Source: Orobanche coerulescens
Lineage: Eukaryota; Streptophyta; Magnoliopsida; Lamiales; Orobanchaceae
Assembly (NCBI GenBank): GCA_033398695.1
Contig: CM065811.1
Location: 114,251,501-114,315,500 of the forward strand
Direction: 5' to 3'
Length of the DNA: 64,000 nt
The translations under genes were made by a program, and so were the position numbers. Below the pieces are notes generated by a model. That model ran no database searches. It was not told the origin of the DNA and was given only the letters and a program-made list of their open reading frames with translations. Numbering within the stretch: position 1 is the stretch's first letter; each line of letters starts with the position of its first letter. Shown in pieces: positions 32,911 to 46,000 of the stretch.

Positions 32911-35900
32911 AATTGGAGGCAGAGATTGGCCCTCAAATCTGATTATAATATAAATGCAAGTAGACGACCTGATTCTCGGAGATGATTGACTTAATCGATA
33001 TGGAGCTATTGTAAACTACCGGAAGAGGAATATCTAGATGATAGCTGAAGATGGTTCCGAAATATTGTTCGAGGGATGGAGACCAGGAAGCTCAGGAAAG
33101 TTGATCAAAGCGATGAACTATTAAACTGCTAAAACAAAGCTGTACCAGATACTGGTGCTATGCAATGAAAAAGAAAGATAGAAGAGTAGAGCTTTCATCC
33201 ATTCCTGTTGTGACGAGTTCCCGGATGTGTTCCCTGCTGAATTACCTGGACTATCTCCACGACGGGATGTAGAATTCACCATCGAGCTGGATCCAGGAGC
33301 TACGCCTATTTCTAAGGCGCCGTATCGTATGGCACCTACTAAAATATATGAATTAAAGAAACAATTGGATGAGTTAATAGACAAAGGCTATATTCAACCA
33401 AGCATTTCGCCCTGGGGTGCACCAGTTCTTTTTATCCGGAAGAAGGATGGATAGCTTCGATTGTGTATTGATTATCGAGAGCTGAACAAGATGACGATCA
33501 AGAACAAGTATCCGTTACCACGGATTAATGATTTGTTTGACCAATTGCAAGGAGAAACAGTGTTTTCTAAGATCAATCTGAGGTCGGGATATCATCAGTT
33601 GAGGATTAAGGAATCCGGTGTTCCAAAATCAGTGTTCACAACTCGCTACGGACACTATGAGTTTGTAGTGATGCCATTTGGTCTCACTAACGCACCTGTT
33701 GTGTTCATGCAATTGTTGAATTGACTGGTCATAGAGTATTTGGATAATTTGTAGTCGTATTTCTTGACGACATTCTGGTTAATTCCAAGTGCTCGGAAGA
33801 GCATGCGCAGCATTTGCGGATCGTTTTAGACCTTTTAAGAAGCGAGTAATTGTACGCTAAACTTTATAAGTGTGAATTCTGGATAAAGGAAGTGATGTTC
33901 CTCGGTCGCATGGTATCAATAGTAGGAGTCCGAGTAGACCCCGAGAAAGTCGAAGTAATTATAGATTGGAAGTCTCCTAAGAACGTGAAGGAAGTCAGGA
34001 GTTTCTTAGGACTTGCTGGGTATTATCATCGATTCATGGAAGGGTTTTCCAAATTACCCGACCACTTACTAAATTACAACAAAATACCCAAAGGTTGGAG
34101 TGGAATGAGATATTCCAGGCCAACTTTTATGAACTGAAGAAGAGATTGACGACAGCACCAATTTTATCACTACCACAGGGAACTGAAGGATTCATAGTTT
34201 ACAGTGACGCTTCAAACCAAGGTCTCATATGTGTATTGATGCAAAATGATAAGGTGATCGCCTATGCGTCAAGACAGTTGAGGCCTTATGAAGTAAATTA
34301 CCCAACGCATGATTTGGAGCTGGCAGCGGTGGTTTTCGCTTTGAAAATCTGGAGACATTATCTGTACGGGACTCACTGTCAGATCTTCACGGATCATAAG
34401 AGTCTCAAATACATCTTTAGTCAGAAGGAGTTAAACATGCGACAGAGGAGATGGATAGAATTGATTAAAGATTACGACTTGGAGATTCTTTACCATCCAG
34501 GCAAAGCAAATGTGGTGGCGGATGCACTAAGCCGCAAACCCATTTCTATTCGAATGCTGGAAACTCTCAACTCCCAGACCAGCATTCAACGAGAATTGAT
34601 TCGCGAAGGAATTGAAGTATGGTTGCAAAGAGTCCAAGGATAACTGTATGTGATGTAACTAACTTCATCATTAACCGAAGAAATCAAAGCTAAGCAATTG
34701 GATGACCCTCTGATGATTCAGTTACGTGATGAAGTGAGCAGTGGAAAGGCCACAGGATTCGGAAGTCATGATGATGGAGTTTTGAGATTTCAGAGCCAAC
34801 TTTGTGTTCCATATGTCGATGTTTTGAAACAGACAATCATGTCACAGCACGCCCTATTCTATCCACCTGGGCACCAGTAAGATGTATAAGGATCTGAAAC
34901 AGAATTTCTGGTTGGGCAACATAAATAAAGATGTAGCAGATTATGTCTCGAAATGTTTGATTTTTCAGCAGGTTAAGATCGAACATCAATGACCTGCCGG
35001 AATGCTGAAGCCACTCCCGATTCGTGAATGGAAATGGGAATATATATATCCATGGACTTTATCACTAATATGTCGAGGTTCAGAACAGGAATGAACATGA
35101 TTTGGGTAATAGTTGATCATTTAACTAAATTAGCTCATTTTCTGGGCATTAAGGACACTTGGGGACCAGAAAAGTTGGCATGAGTGTTTATTGCAGAGAT
35201 AGTCCGATTGCATGGTACTCCAAAGACCATTATTTCTGATCGAGACGGTTGTTTCTTGTCACATTTTTGGAAAGCAGTGCATAAGGCCTTGGGAACCGAA
35301 TTGAACTTTAGCACAGCTTATCATCCGCAGATAGACGGACAGTCCAAGAGGACTATTCAAAGAGTGGAAGACATGCTGAGAGCTTGTGCCTTAGATTGTT
35401 CTACTGATTGGGAAGTTCATATACCATTGATTGAATTCACCTACAACAATAGTTGGCATGCCTCTATTAAGATGGCACTGTTTGAGGCATTATACGGGAG
35501 GAGATGCAGATCGCCCCTATGTTGGGAAGATTCATCATACTTGATCGGGATGGAATCGGAATTGATCGTACAGACACGAGACAAGATATCCTTGATTTGC
35601 GAAAGACTGTTGACCGCCCAGAGTTGACAGAAATCTTATGCAGACGTGCGTCGTCGCACATTAGAGTTCAGTATTGGAGATCACGTGCTTTTAAAAGTTT
35701 TCCTACTCGGGGAATCTTTTGTTTTGGGAGAAAGGGAAAGCTGAGTCTGAGATATATCGGACCGTTCGAGATTCTTGAGAGAGTTGGAGAGTTAGCATAC
35801 AGGTTGGCACTACCGCCATCATTAAGCCATGTTCATAATGTATTCCACGTATCCCAGTTAAGGAAATATATACCAGATCCCAGTCATGTCATTGATTTCG

Positions 35901-36094
35901 ATGAGATCGAAGCCTCTAAAGATGGTACATTTGAAGAGAGACCGATCAAGATACTCGAAAGTCGAGTCAAATAATTGAGAAATAAATCGATCGCTTTGGT
36001 TAAGGTTCAGTGGTCGCACCACGGAGTGGAAGAAGCCACTTGGGAGACGGAATATAGCATGAAGTCTAGATATCCAGATTTATTTTTGTCTTGA
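32911..36094 (+). pseudogene. pol: pol of E1: protease end, RT, RNase H, integrase, chromodomain (broken)
   Basis: Fragments in order: the leader to RT (33220-33454, [11 protein letters not shown]); RT (33461-33724, [20 protein letters not shown] and [15 protein letters not shown]) with its catalytic region in a disturbed frame; the RT thumb (33850-34040, [19 protein letters not shown]); RNase H (34160-34560, [17 protein letters not shown]); integrase (34900-35627, SDRDGCFLSHFW, then DGQSKRTIQ with Lys at the usual Glu); the integrase C-terminus (35700-35960, [12 protein letters not shown]); and the chromodomain tail ending TGA at 36092-36094. Many stops and frameshifts make it non-functional. 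Confidence 0.85.
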
Positions 36095-36111
36095 GTTTCG
36101 GGACGAAACTC

Positions 36112-36126
36112 CTTTTTAGAAGAGTA
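36112..36126 (+). other. Polypurine tract of E1
   Basis: TTTTTAGAAGAGTA directly precedes the LTR start TGTAATGTCC. It follows the GTTTCGGGACGAAAC motif shared by the ends of E, F, G and H. Confidence 0.65.
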
Positions 36127-36281
36127 TGTAATGTCCGGATTAATTATTGAGTATTTCGTCTGTAATTGAACCCTGTATTACTCGGATTTGTGATATCGAT
36201 AATCGAAGTATGATCTTTCTCGTATTCGTAATCATATGCATGAATATATCAACATATAAATCTTCACATGCAATTACGTAA

Positions 36282-36692
36282 TAACGTACGCTAAGAAGTG
36301 AACATAGCGTATGTTATGTGCCAAGATTAGCGTACGCTATGAATGAAGCATAGCATACGTAAGGCAGCCAATAATTGAGCAAGGCGGCTAGCACAAGAGC
36401 CAGTTGGTGGTGGGCTCAGCCAAATCTTCACCAGATCTTCACAGCATGAACCTGGACAGTTTTTAAGTCAACGGATGTTAACATACGCTAAGGTATGTAT
36501 ATAGCGTACGCTAATTGGTATTGATTACGTACGTAACTTGATGGTGTAGCGTACGTAAGAGAGTACAGAACGAGACAGTAAGCTATCATTGGACGATAGC
36601 GTACGTGAAGGAGAACATATAATGTACGCTAAGTGAATAACGTACGCTATGCACAAGGGCTAACGTACATCATGTTCAGAAAATTATAAATG
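36282..36692 (+). promoter_or_regulatory. E LTR promoter: TAGCGTACGCTA/TTACGTACGTAA cluster and TATA box
   Basis: Motifs at 36282-36293, 36305-36316, 36328-36339, 36351-36362, 36479-36490, 36502-36513, 36525-36536, 36547-36558, 36597-36608, 36620-36631, 36638-36649 and 36661-36672. The last is 12 bp before the TATA box at 36685. The cluster mixes the A/T and G/C forms of the palindrome within one element, which links the two forms seen elsewhere. Confidence 0.7.
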
Positions 36693-37428
36693 GGACAGCA
36701 GACCATTTCTTTTCATTTCGTTTCCTTCACTTGTTCTTCACCTCCCTTCATTCCCAGAGAGTTCTAGAACATCTATACTTGATCATTGGAGATTGGATAT
36801 CACTTATATTTGATCATTGAAGTTGAGAAACATTTTGGATTGGCACACAAGCAACCGGAATTGGACTCTACCTATTGTCTCGGTGTTTTCTTCATCTTAA
36901 GATATGTTAATGCTATCTCCAACCTTGGATTCGTGTTCTTAAGGATGTTATGATCATACTACCGAGAATATTAGGTTCCATAGATGATTTATTCAATCAA
37001 ACATCATGTTTAGGAAGTTGGGGTGATTATGCTTAAGTTACCATTGTTGAGATCATTTTAGTTGGAATATTGTTACGTCAAATGATAAGAGTAGTGTTCT
37101 GAGATTGATAATCCATATTGAATGGTGCTTCCATAATGATCGTGGACTTGGTATTGATATCACCTTTGCTAAACGGAATTAAATAAAGGATCACCGAAGG
37201 TTGTATCATTTCTTATAAATTAGATTGGTTAATTAATCATCATGATGAAGTTGAACTTAATGATGATACTAGTAATAAGCGTATCAACCTTAGATCACCT
37301 GAACTTCATATGAGAAATTGCAATCAAGATTGGGTATGACGTTGTGATGTTATGCGAATCTTTGAATTCAAAGATGTCTATAAAACGTAAGATCATTCAA
37401 GTTGCTTGAGTAATGTATGTGTGGAGTA

Positions 37429-37593
37429 TAACGTATGTTAAACACTGAGAATTACGTACGTTATATCATCAGACAAGTCAGTCATCTGATCAGAGAAGAG
37501 AACCGTCAATTCATGCTTAGCGTATGTTATACTTTGTTACATACGTTAACATGCATACTTAACATACGCTAAGTTGGATAAGTAATGTACGTT
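37429..37593 (+). repeat. Second palindrome group in the E LTR, downstream of the TATA box
   Basis: Motifs at 37429-37440, 37452-37463, 37518-37529, 37537-37548, 37560-37571 and 37582-37593. The group is also present in the first LTR (28173-28342), with CG/TG or CG/CA differences between the copies. Confidence 0.65.
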
Positions 37594-38753
37594 ATATAGA
37601 GCAGTCAGGGTTTGTAATGTTGTACCTTCGGCCGTAGTTTGGATTGTTAGATGTTCATAAGTTAGTTGTTCGACGTGAGATGAACTCTATATTATTTCTT
37701 TTGTTTAAGGTTCGAGTTTTGCAATGTGATTAATTGAATGGGCGACCTTCGAGTGTTTTGATATTCATGGAAGTGTTATCCTTTTCGTTGATTCGAGGCA
37801 AGTACCTTATTTATGTTTTACGTTTTGATGTTATACATATTGTCGTGCATATGTATCGTTGTTGTATGTCCACCCCGTGTTGGTCCGACGGGATCATTTT
37901 GGGATCTATGCTAGCGTGTGCTGGATCATCGGACAGGTTTTTCCACCTCGTGTTGGTCCGACGGGATCATCTTGGGATCTAGGCAGTGAACGCTGGATCA
38001 TCGGAATTACCATGTGTATATTGTGATGTCATGTTATGATTATCATTTGTGTATGGTACTTATGAGTTTTCTCGTAGGAAGAGGCTCATTGACATTTTTG
38101 TCATTTATGTTATTATTCATGAGACGTTGAATAATATATTGTGGTACTTGTATTAGCATCGTTGTGCTAACCCCTTCTGGGGTGAACATTTGTTTTTGTT
38201 CAGGATACAGGAGAGCAGGGAAACAACCATTAGAGCCGCATGACGATGGGGGTGCAGAGTGATGTTCCGACCGTGGAGTTTAAATGTTGTTTTTAATGAA
38301 GTACTCGAGTACGTTGTCCTTTGTTATATTTGATTTGGGATGTATTGATATTAACTGTTGGACGTTGTATTATCGGTGTTGTTTCGGACTTGTATTTTAT
38401 TGCTGTTGTCAAAGTTTATTGTTGTTTATTATTGTCATTTCGCTTTCTCAGCCTTGTAAATTCTTACATAAAGGATTTACGGCGCTGTAATATTCCTAAA
38501 TATATTTCGCGGGTGTTACAGAATACGGTATCGGAGCTAAGATTATGGATATCTTGGCCATTGGGTTAAAAAAGGGGTCGTATATGTCTTTTGAGATTAT
38601 CGGCCATGAATAATATCACTATACTACCTACGTCTTCGTGCGGGCGGTGGTTGTAAGTTCCTAAACTCTATCTCGTCATTCATATGATGTACCTCTTATA
38701 CTTGAAATTTGAACAATATTGCTACTTGTATATTGAGTGTTTGTGTTTACAGT

Positions 38754-40532
38754 ATGTGGAGAGGAGGACATGGATGTGGTCGCGGTCGTGGACGCGGATG
38801 TAGGAATGCCGAAAGAGAAGCTTCACCTTCAAATCAGTCTAGTCACAACTCAGGCGAGCCACAAGAATCCACTAACAATGAACCAGAACCTACCGTTCCC
38901 GACATCCTTCGTCAGGTGGTTAACCAGATGACTCAGTTTGCTCAGGTTGTGTACCAACTGCAAGTGGCAGTAGGATTGCAACAGGGAGAAAGACATCAAG
39001 GCATCCTAGACTTGGGAAATCGAGGCGAATGATGGCTGCAGGATGTGGCGAAGATGCAACAACCCAAATTTGATGGCTTTTCCGAGACACCGATATGGGA
39101 TCACTGGTTAAAGGAACTGAAGAAAATTTTTGCCGGAATTAACTGTCCAGATGACCAGAGAGCCTCCATTGCTCAGTACTTTCTGACAGGGGAAGCGACC
39201 GAGTGGTGGGGAGCCATCCGACCCATAGATCATGATGACAGCTGGGAAGAATTCAAATTGATGATGGAAGCTCATTATTGTCCCCGTCCGGTGAGCGAAG
39301 CTAAAGTTCGGCAATTTTTCTCCGCACAGCCGTCAGACGTGCCAGTATCTCAGGCGATTAAAACACTTAATCAGCAGCGGACGTTTGTTCGACACCTGGT
39401 CAGAACAGATGCAGAAATGATGATCCATTTTGATATGAGGATGAAATCGGAGATACAGAGGTACATGTTAGGTTTTGAATGCACCACTCTCCGTCAATAT
39501 CAGGACAAAGCGTTGGCATATGAGATCAAAGAAGCAGCGATGGAAAAGTTTACAGAATTCAAGAAGCAGAAAGTCTCTGGTAATTTTACAGAGCACAAGA
39601 GCAGTGGGCCCCACAAGGTCCAGTCATCCTTTCACTCTTTCAAGAGACACCCGCATCCATACAAAGGTGGGAAGAACACAGGAGCAGTATCAGCCACGAT
39701 AGATGCAACCAGGAAGTGCTTTAAATGTGGTCGGACAGGACATTTTCGACGACATTCACCGGAGCAGTATCGAGAGGGACATCGTGCGGTGTTCTGTGAA
39801 AAGGCTGCAAAATCTTTTAGAGCTCATGCATCACAACCATCTCATAAAGTGGCGAGTGTTCAGCAGACGCAGCAGAGTGTCCAGCCACCCCAGAATTTTG
39901 GTCGCGGACGAGGCAGAGGAAAGTTCGACCAAAGAGGGACATCGAGTGCCGGATCCGTTCCTCCACGTCTGTATGAGATGAGGAGGGCAGACGATCAGTA
40001 TGCTTCTGTCGCATCAGGTACTGTTCAGATCCTTTCTCAATCAGTTAGCATTTTGTTCGATACAGGGGCCACACATTCATTTATATCACTTTCTTGTCTT
40101 AATCGTTTGAACATATCTTGTTTTCATAAATGTGAACCATATGTTGTGGGTCTACCGAGTGGGGAGAGAATTGTGGGAAACTTTGAAACCAGAAATTTTC
40201 CAATATCAATTGGAGGCAGAGATTGGCCCTCAAATCCGATTATAATAGAAATGTAAGGAGATGACATGATTCTCAGAAATGAGTGGCTTAATCGATATGG
40301 AGATATTGTAAACTACCGGAAGAGGAATATCTCGATGATTGCTGAAGATGGTTCCGAAATATTATTCGAGGGATGGAGACCAGGAAGCTCAGGAAAGTTG
40401 ATCAAAGCGATGAAAGTTGTTAAACTGCTAAAATAAAGATGTACCAGATACTGGTGCTATGCAATGAAAAAGGAAGACGTAAGAGTAGAGCTTTCATCCA
40501 ATCTTGTTGTGAACGAGTTCCCGGATGTGTTA
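38754..40532 (+). pseudogene. gag: gag and protease of E2, cut by F
   Basis: The ATG at 38754 gives the Arg/Gly-rich start. TGA at 39030-39032 is the same stop, at the same codon, as in E1. After it the frame stays open for about 400 codons (39045-40256) through the gag core (FDGFSETPIWDHWLKEL), an altered knuckle region and the protease site LFDTGATHSFIS. In the knuckle region the end of the first and start of the second finger are replaced by SPEQY-containing sequence similar to upstream bases, so neither finger is complete. TAA at 40254-40256 ends it, and the frame decays to the F insertion. Confidence 0.85.
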
Positions 40533-42993
40533 TGTAACACCCCAAACTAGGCGGATATTACAGTGCCGTGGACCCCCGACTGAGACCCACCAGGTGAATG
40601 AAAACTGATGAATTAAATAATATAATTGTAGTACCGAACCACATTATATTACCGAATACTCCGATGAGGAGCTTAAGTACAATACACCAGGACAATACAG
40701 AATACTAGTATATTTTATATGAAGATAAAATACACCACCCTGAATAAATAAACATCTCAAACCGAATTTTGCAGCGGAAAATACAATGAAGAGAAATAAG
40801 AATGACTGAAATGACTGGAATGACTGAGGCCCCCTACTAGTATCACTGGGACTCCTCGCCGTCAATATGCTCTTCCCGTGCCTTTGCCTTTCCGTGACCT
40901 GAAAACAAAATCCCCCAACGGGGTCAGTTACACAGAAAAACAATCCTCAAGGGTTGAAAATACATAATCATGATATATCTGAAGTTATGAAATATCCTTA
41001 GTTAGGAATTACGCTGAAGAGGAGTATCATAGTACGCCCGTAATGTTCTGTGCAAGTGTACAAGACGAATGACCGGACACACCCGTCCTTGTACCTAAAT
41101 ACTCTCATCGAGGTAAGCGTTACCGTGTGCACGGTCCAATGTATCGGTGAACCCAATACATGACCATCGTGTGCTCGACTAAAAATTCCACACATCCGCA
41201 CCCGGCCACGCAATATGAACCCAGAAGGTCATATGAACGAGAATGACCACAATGAATATCAATGAATAATAATTCGACAGGTCAAGAATGACTCACCGAG
41301 ATGGAAATAACAGTGAAGTGATTGATAACTCAATGAAATGATTGGAACCGTCGTTCCTTGTGAATGAAGTGATTATTCGACAATTACAAATATCAATACG
41401 GTTAATGCAATGATGAATGAGTTATGATTATGAATGAACAACAACAAAAGGAATGAATATCCTTTTAACCGAGTAAGAATTAACTTACACAACACCGGTG
41501 ACAATTATCCTTCCACGAACAAATGTCCTAAATGAGATGTCGGTCGCTCGAACAACCTTGAATGACACAATCACCAACAATCCGTTCAACATACGAATCA
41601 AACATGAATATAACGAACTCAAAACGTCGATACGACTAAACCAAGTTCATTGGGGCATTATATCGAACACTTTGTGGCCAAACTTCGATTGTTTACAACC
41701 AAACTTCAATAATACCAACATCAAATCCCCAAGAAGTGTTTCAAACCAACAAAACATCTTCAATACGATCAATAATCCAATATGAATAACCAAATTCGTG
41801 ATTTCAACAATAATTAATCGAAAACCCCCAAATCCTATTCAATATTCAAAGTGTTCTTGAATAATCCTTCAATAATCCAATGAATAATCAAATATATCCA
41901 TAATCATGCGTATATCACTTCATACAACATGATCTTAAAATCCAAAACATCATATCTCAATACAAAATCGAAATCCAAGATGTTCAAAAAAATACCTCTT
42001 GAAGATCCAAGCACTTTGATCCGAAGAACACGCGTTAGATCGACTATCCGGGCTTCACGATGGAAAGGAGATGAAGAAAATCAAACACTCAAGTGATAGA
42101 TGATGGAAAGTCTCCCCCTCAAGCCCTCTCTCCCGGATATAGGTTGAATAAATGGGAAAAATGGGTTGTTCCTCACAAAAAACCGCACTTATAGTGCAGA
42201 CTGCACTGTGTGCCGTGGCTCAGCCGAAGTGTGCCCCGGCACAGGGCCAAAATCTGCCCCCAGTGCTCGGCAGCGTGCCGCGGCCCGGACGAGTGTCTTT
42301 GCAGCGGTGACTTCAGCGGTGTCGCAGCCTGTCGGCATGAGCCGCGGCGCCGTACAGACGGGTCGGCCAAAAATTGCAACATGAGAGTGCCGCGGCCCGG
42401 ACGAGTGTGCGCGCGGTGACTTCAGCGGTGTGCCGCGGCCCGAGCAGTGTGCCGCAGTGACTTCAGCGTGTGCCGCGGACCTGCCGACATGAGCCGCGTC
42501 CCCCGGTACAGTCGGGTCGGCCGAAAATGTAACATGTGTGTGCCGCGGTGCACACTCCCTTGTGCCGCGGCCCACACCCCCTTGGGTCCTAAAATGATGA
42601 AAAATGATGCGGGAAGAGAATAAAAACAATAGAAATCAATATTTGGGAAACAATAACACGAAATGGAAGTGTGGAAACCCCAACACAGTGGTTCCAAGCA
42701 ATGATTACAAGGGTTCGCTCAACAAAACACAATTTGAACAATGAGGAGATTTGAAATGACATGAACTCCAACGTCAACACCGACTAATGAATCAATTACA
42801 ACAATCAAGATAATACTCTTGTCTCGATTCCCAAGTAAGGTTGAAATAATGAACGATATCGATACACAACTTGAAGTTATTCCGAACGGCGAACACGGAT
42901 GAATGATTATTAACAACTGAAAAAAATTATATAGTGACAATTACCGAATGAAATTACTGAACGATAATGACTGAATTACAACTGGGTATTACA
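40533..42993 (-). repeat. 3' LTR of F (2,461 bp)
   Basis: The first 450 bp match 48242-48693. The GCCGCGGC cluster lies at 42211-42572 and a TATA-like TATAAG at 42188-42193 on the minus strand. The rest is AT-rich with no ORF. Confidence 0.9.
42188..42572 (-). promoter_or_regulatory. F LTR promoter: GCCGCGGC cluster and TATA-like box
   Basis: TGCCGCGGCC or variants at 42211-42220 (degenerate), 42276-42285, 42341-42348, 42388-42397, 42431-42440, 42471-42480, 42541-42548 and 42563-42572. Part of the spread comes from two diverged units of roughly 115-150 bp starting at 42276 and 42388, which share CGGACGAGTGT and GTGACTTCAGCG. The degenerate copy ends 17 bp from the minus-strand TATAAG. Confidence 0.6.
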
Positions 42994-43010
42994 TACACCC
43001 CCCTTAAAAG
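42994..43010 (-). other. Polypurine tract of F
   Basis: On the minus strand TTTTAAGGGGGGTGTA precedes the LTR start TGTAATACCC. Confidence 0.65.
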
Positions 43011-43026
43011 AGTTTCGTCCCCGAAA

Positions 43027-46000
43027 CTAAGGGTCAAACAACTCGGGATAACTCTCCCACATACTATCCTCGGTTTCCCAAGTAGCCTCTTCGACTCCGT
43101 GTCTAGACCACTGAATTTTAACCAAAGGAATCGCCTTATTCCTCAACTGTTTGATTCGCCGCTCTAAGACTCATATGGGACGCTCCTCATACAAATGATC
43201 ATATGCGATCTCGATTTCGTCGAACTAAAGTATGTGACTCGGGTCGGCAACATACTTCCGTAGCTGAGAGACGTGAAACACATTATGAATTCGGCTCAAC
43301 GCCGGAGGTAAGGCCAATCGATAAGCTAGCTCGCCTACTCATTCCAAAATCTCAAACGGTCCAATAAATCTTGGACTCAACTTTCCCCGCTTCCCGAAAC
43401 GGAAGATACCTCGACTCGGGGATACCTTGACCAACACGTGGTCACCTGTCTCGAACTCTAATGGTCGGCGACAATTGTCTACATAATATTTCTTTCGACT
43501 CTGAGCGGTCAACAAACGACTCCTGATCAAATCTACCTTCTCCCGGGCGGCTATAAGCATATCGGGCTCGGTGTCGATTGATTCTGATAAGTCGTCCCAA
43601 CACAAATGAGATCGACAACGACGACCGTACAAGGCTTCGTAAGGTGCCATCTTAATCGAAGTATGCCAACTATTATTATACGTGAACTCGATCAATGGTA
43701 GTTGGGTTTCCCAATCGTCTTTCCAATCGAGGACGCATGCCCTCAACATGTCCTCCAATGTCTGAATAGTCCTCTCTGATTGTCCGTCGGACTGAGGATG
43801 AAAAGATGTGCTGAAATTAAGCTGAGTTCCCATGGCACGATGAACTGATTTCCAAAAATGAGACACGAATCGCCCGTCACGATCAGTAACGATACTCTTA
43901 GGAGTACTGTGCAATCTCACTATTTCTTTGATGAATAACTGGGCAAGTCTCTCGGGACCCCAAGTATCCTTAATCTCGAGAAAGTGAGCTGACTTAGTTA
44001 AGCGGTCCACAATCACCCAGATCGTATTCATGCCACGACGACTCGTTGGCAAACTCGTGATGAAATCTATAGAAATGTCTTCCCATTTCCATTCTGGAAT
44101 AGGGAGAGGTTTCAGCATACCCGCCGGTCGCTGATGTTCTATCTTGACTTGCTGACAGGTTAAGCATCTCGAAACAAATTCTGCGACTTCTCGCTTCATA
44201 TTACTCCACCAGTAATTTTGTTTCAAGTCCTTGTACATCTTTCTAGACCCCGGATGAACAGAATAAGGGGTAGCATGAGCTTCTCTCAAAATTGAGTTTT
44301 TCAACTCGTCGTTCTCCGGTACGCACAACCGATTCTTAAATCTCAAAAGTCCATCCTCGTGGACCACGAATACAGGGGCTTTCCCCTGAGCCACATCTTC
44401 ACGGATGCACAACAATGATGGGTCTGAGCCCTGGTTCTCTCTGATTGCCTCCTCAAGCGGCGATGAAATCTCTAGCATGCAAAGTCGCCATTGTACTCGC
44501 TGAAGCCAGACCTCGATCTCGGGTCTAAGGAATTCCTGCTGAAGCTCCTTCTGAACTGTTAAACGAGCAAGCATATGCTCCTGAACGGACTTACGAGTCA
44601 ATGCGTCGGTGACAACGTTCGCCTTGCCCGGGTGGTAAAGTATCTCGATATCATAATCTTTGATTAGTTCCAACCACCGTCTCTGTCGCATATTTAACTC
44701 CTTCTGAGTAAATATATACTTCAAACTCTTGTGATCGGTGAAAATCTGACAGGTGACGCCATAAAGGTAATGACGCCAAATCTTCAACGCAAAAACCACG
44801 GCTGCTAGCCCCAGGTCGTGGGTCGGATAATTAACCTCGTAAGGTCTCAATTTCCGCGAAGCATAGGCAATAACCTTCCCATTCTGCATGAGTACACATC
44901 CGAGACCCTGCCCGGACGCATCACTATAAACCACAAATCCTTCCGTCCCTTACGGCAAGGAAAGTACAGGTGCTGAAATTAACCGGATCTTGAGTTCCTC
45001 AAAACTCCGTTGACACGCGTCGGACCACGTATATTTCTTATCCTTTCGCAAAAGGTTCGTCATTGGTTGAGCAATTTTAGAAAATCCTTCCACAAACCGC
45101 CGATAATAACCGGCTAATCCGAGAAAGCTTCAGATTTCCTTAACATTCTTCGGAGGTAACCAATCTTGGATAGCCTCCATCTTCTGAGGATCAACACGCA
45201 CTCCATCTGATGAAATTACATGCCCGAGAAAAGTCACTTCGGACATCCAGAACTCACATTTGGAAAACTTTCCATAAAGTTGCTCTCATCTTAACACGTC
45301 GAGAACCTGATGAAGATGAACCTCGTGTTCCTTTCGGTCACGAGAATAAATCAAAATGTCAACGATGAATATAAAAACAAACTGATCCAAAAAGTTGATG
45401 AAAATCCGATTCATTAACTCCATGAATACCGCAGGTGCATTAGTTAGCCCGAACGGCATAACTACGAACTCATAATGACCATAGTGTGTACGAAACGTTG
45501 TCCTTGCGATATCCGACTCTCGAATTCGCAACTGATGATATCCAGATCTTAGGTCGATCTTGGAAAATATTGAAGATCCCTGAAGTTGATCTAAGAGATC
45601 ATCAATACGGGGTAAGGGATACTTATTCTTGATTGTCACCCTGTTCAACTCCCGATAATCAATACACAAGCGAAATGAGCCATCCTTCTTCTTGACAAAC
45701 AACACTGGTGCTCCCCACGGGGACGCACTCGGTCGGATATAACCTTTCTCGAACAATTCCTCAAGTTGATTCTTCAACTCCTGCATTTCGGTCGGGGCCA
45801 TCCGGTACGGTGCCTTCGATATTGGAGATGTACCAGGCTCCAATTCAATTGTGAATTCCACATCTCTCTGTGGAGGCAAACCAGGTAACTCGTCTGGAAA
45901 TACGTCAGCATATTCTCTCACTACTGGAATATCCGCCAACATTATTGATGATTTCTCGATTTTAATCATATAGCACCAATAACCAATACATCCCTGATTG

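Larger units (their letters stand above)
36127..38520 (+). repeat. Central LTR of E (2,394 bp)
   Basis: Starts TGTAATGTCCGG, ends GGGTGTTACA and is followed by the E2 PBS. The promoter cluster is at 36282-36672, TATAAATG at 36685-36692, and a second palindrome group at 37429-37593. It is the only complete LTR of E here. Confidence 0.9.
27525..40532 (+). mobile_element. Element E: tandem LTR-internal-LTR-internal Gypsy array (Tekay-like chromovirus)
   Basis: Order: LTR (27525-29281), internal E1 (29282-36126), LTR (36127-38520), internal E2 (38521-40532). E2 restarts with its own PBS and gag, and is cut by F at 40533. A chromodomain-like tail after integrase (SHHGVEEATWETE, 36020-36058) and LTRs over 2 kb place it near the Tekay/Del chromoviruses. 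The shared central LTR points to unequal recombination between copies rather than two separate insertions. Confidence 0.85.

Noticed and set aside
30973..32915. Target-site duplication for solo LTR S
   Set aside because: The flanks AAGTA and AATTG do not match, and bases of E1 are missing at the left side.
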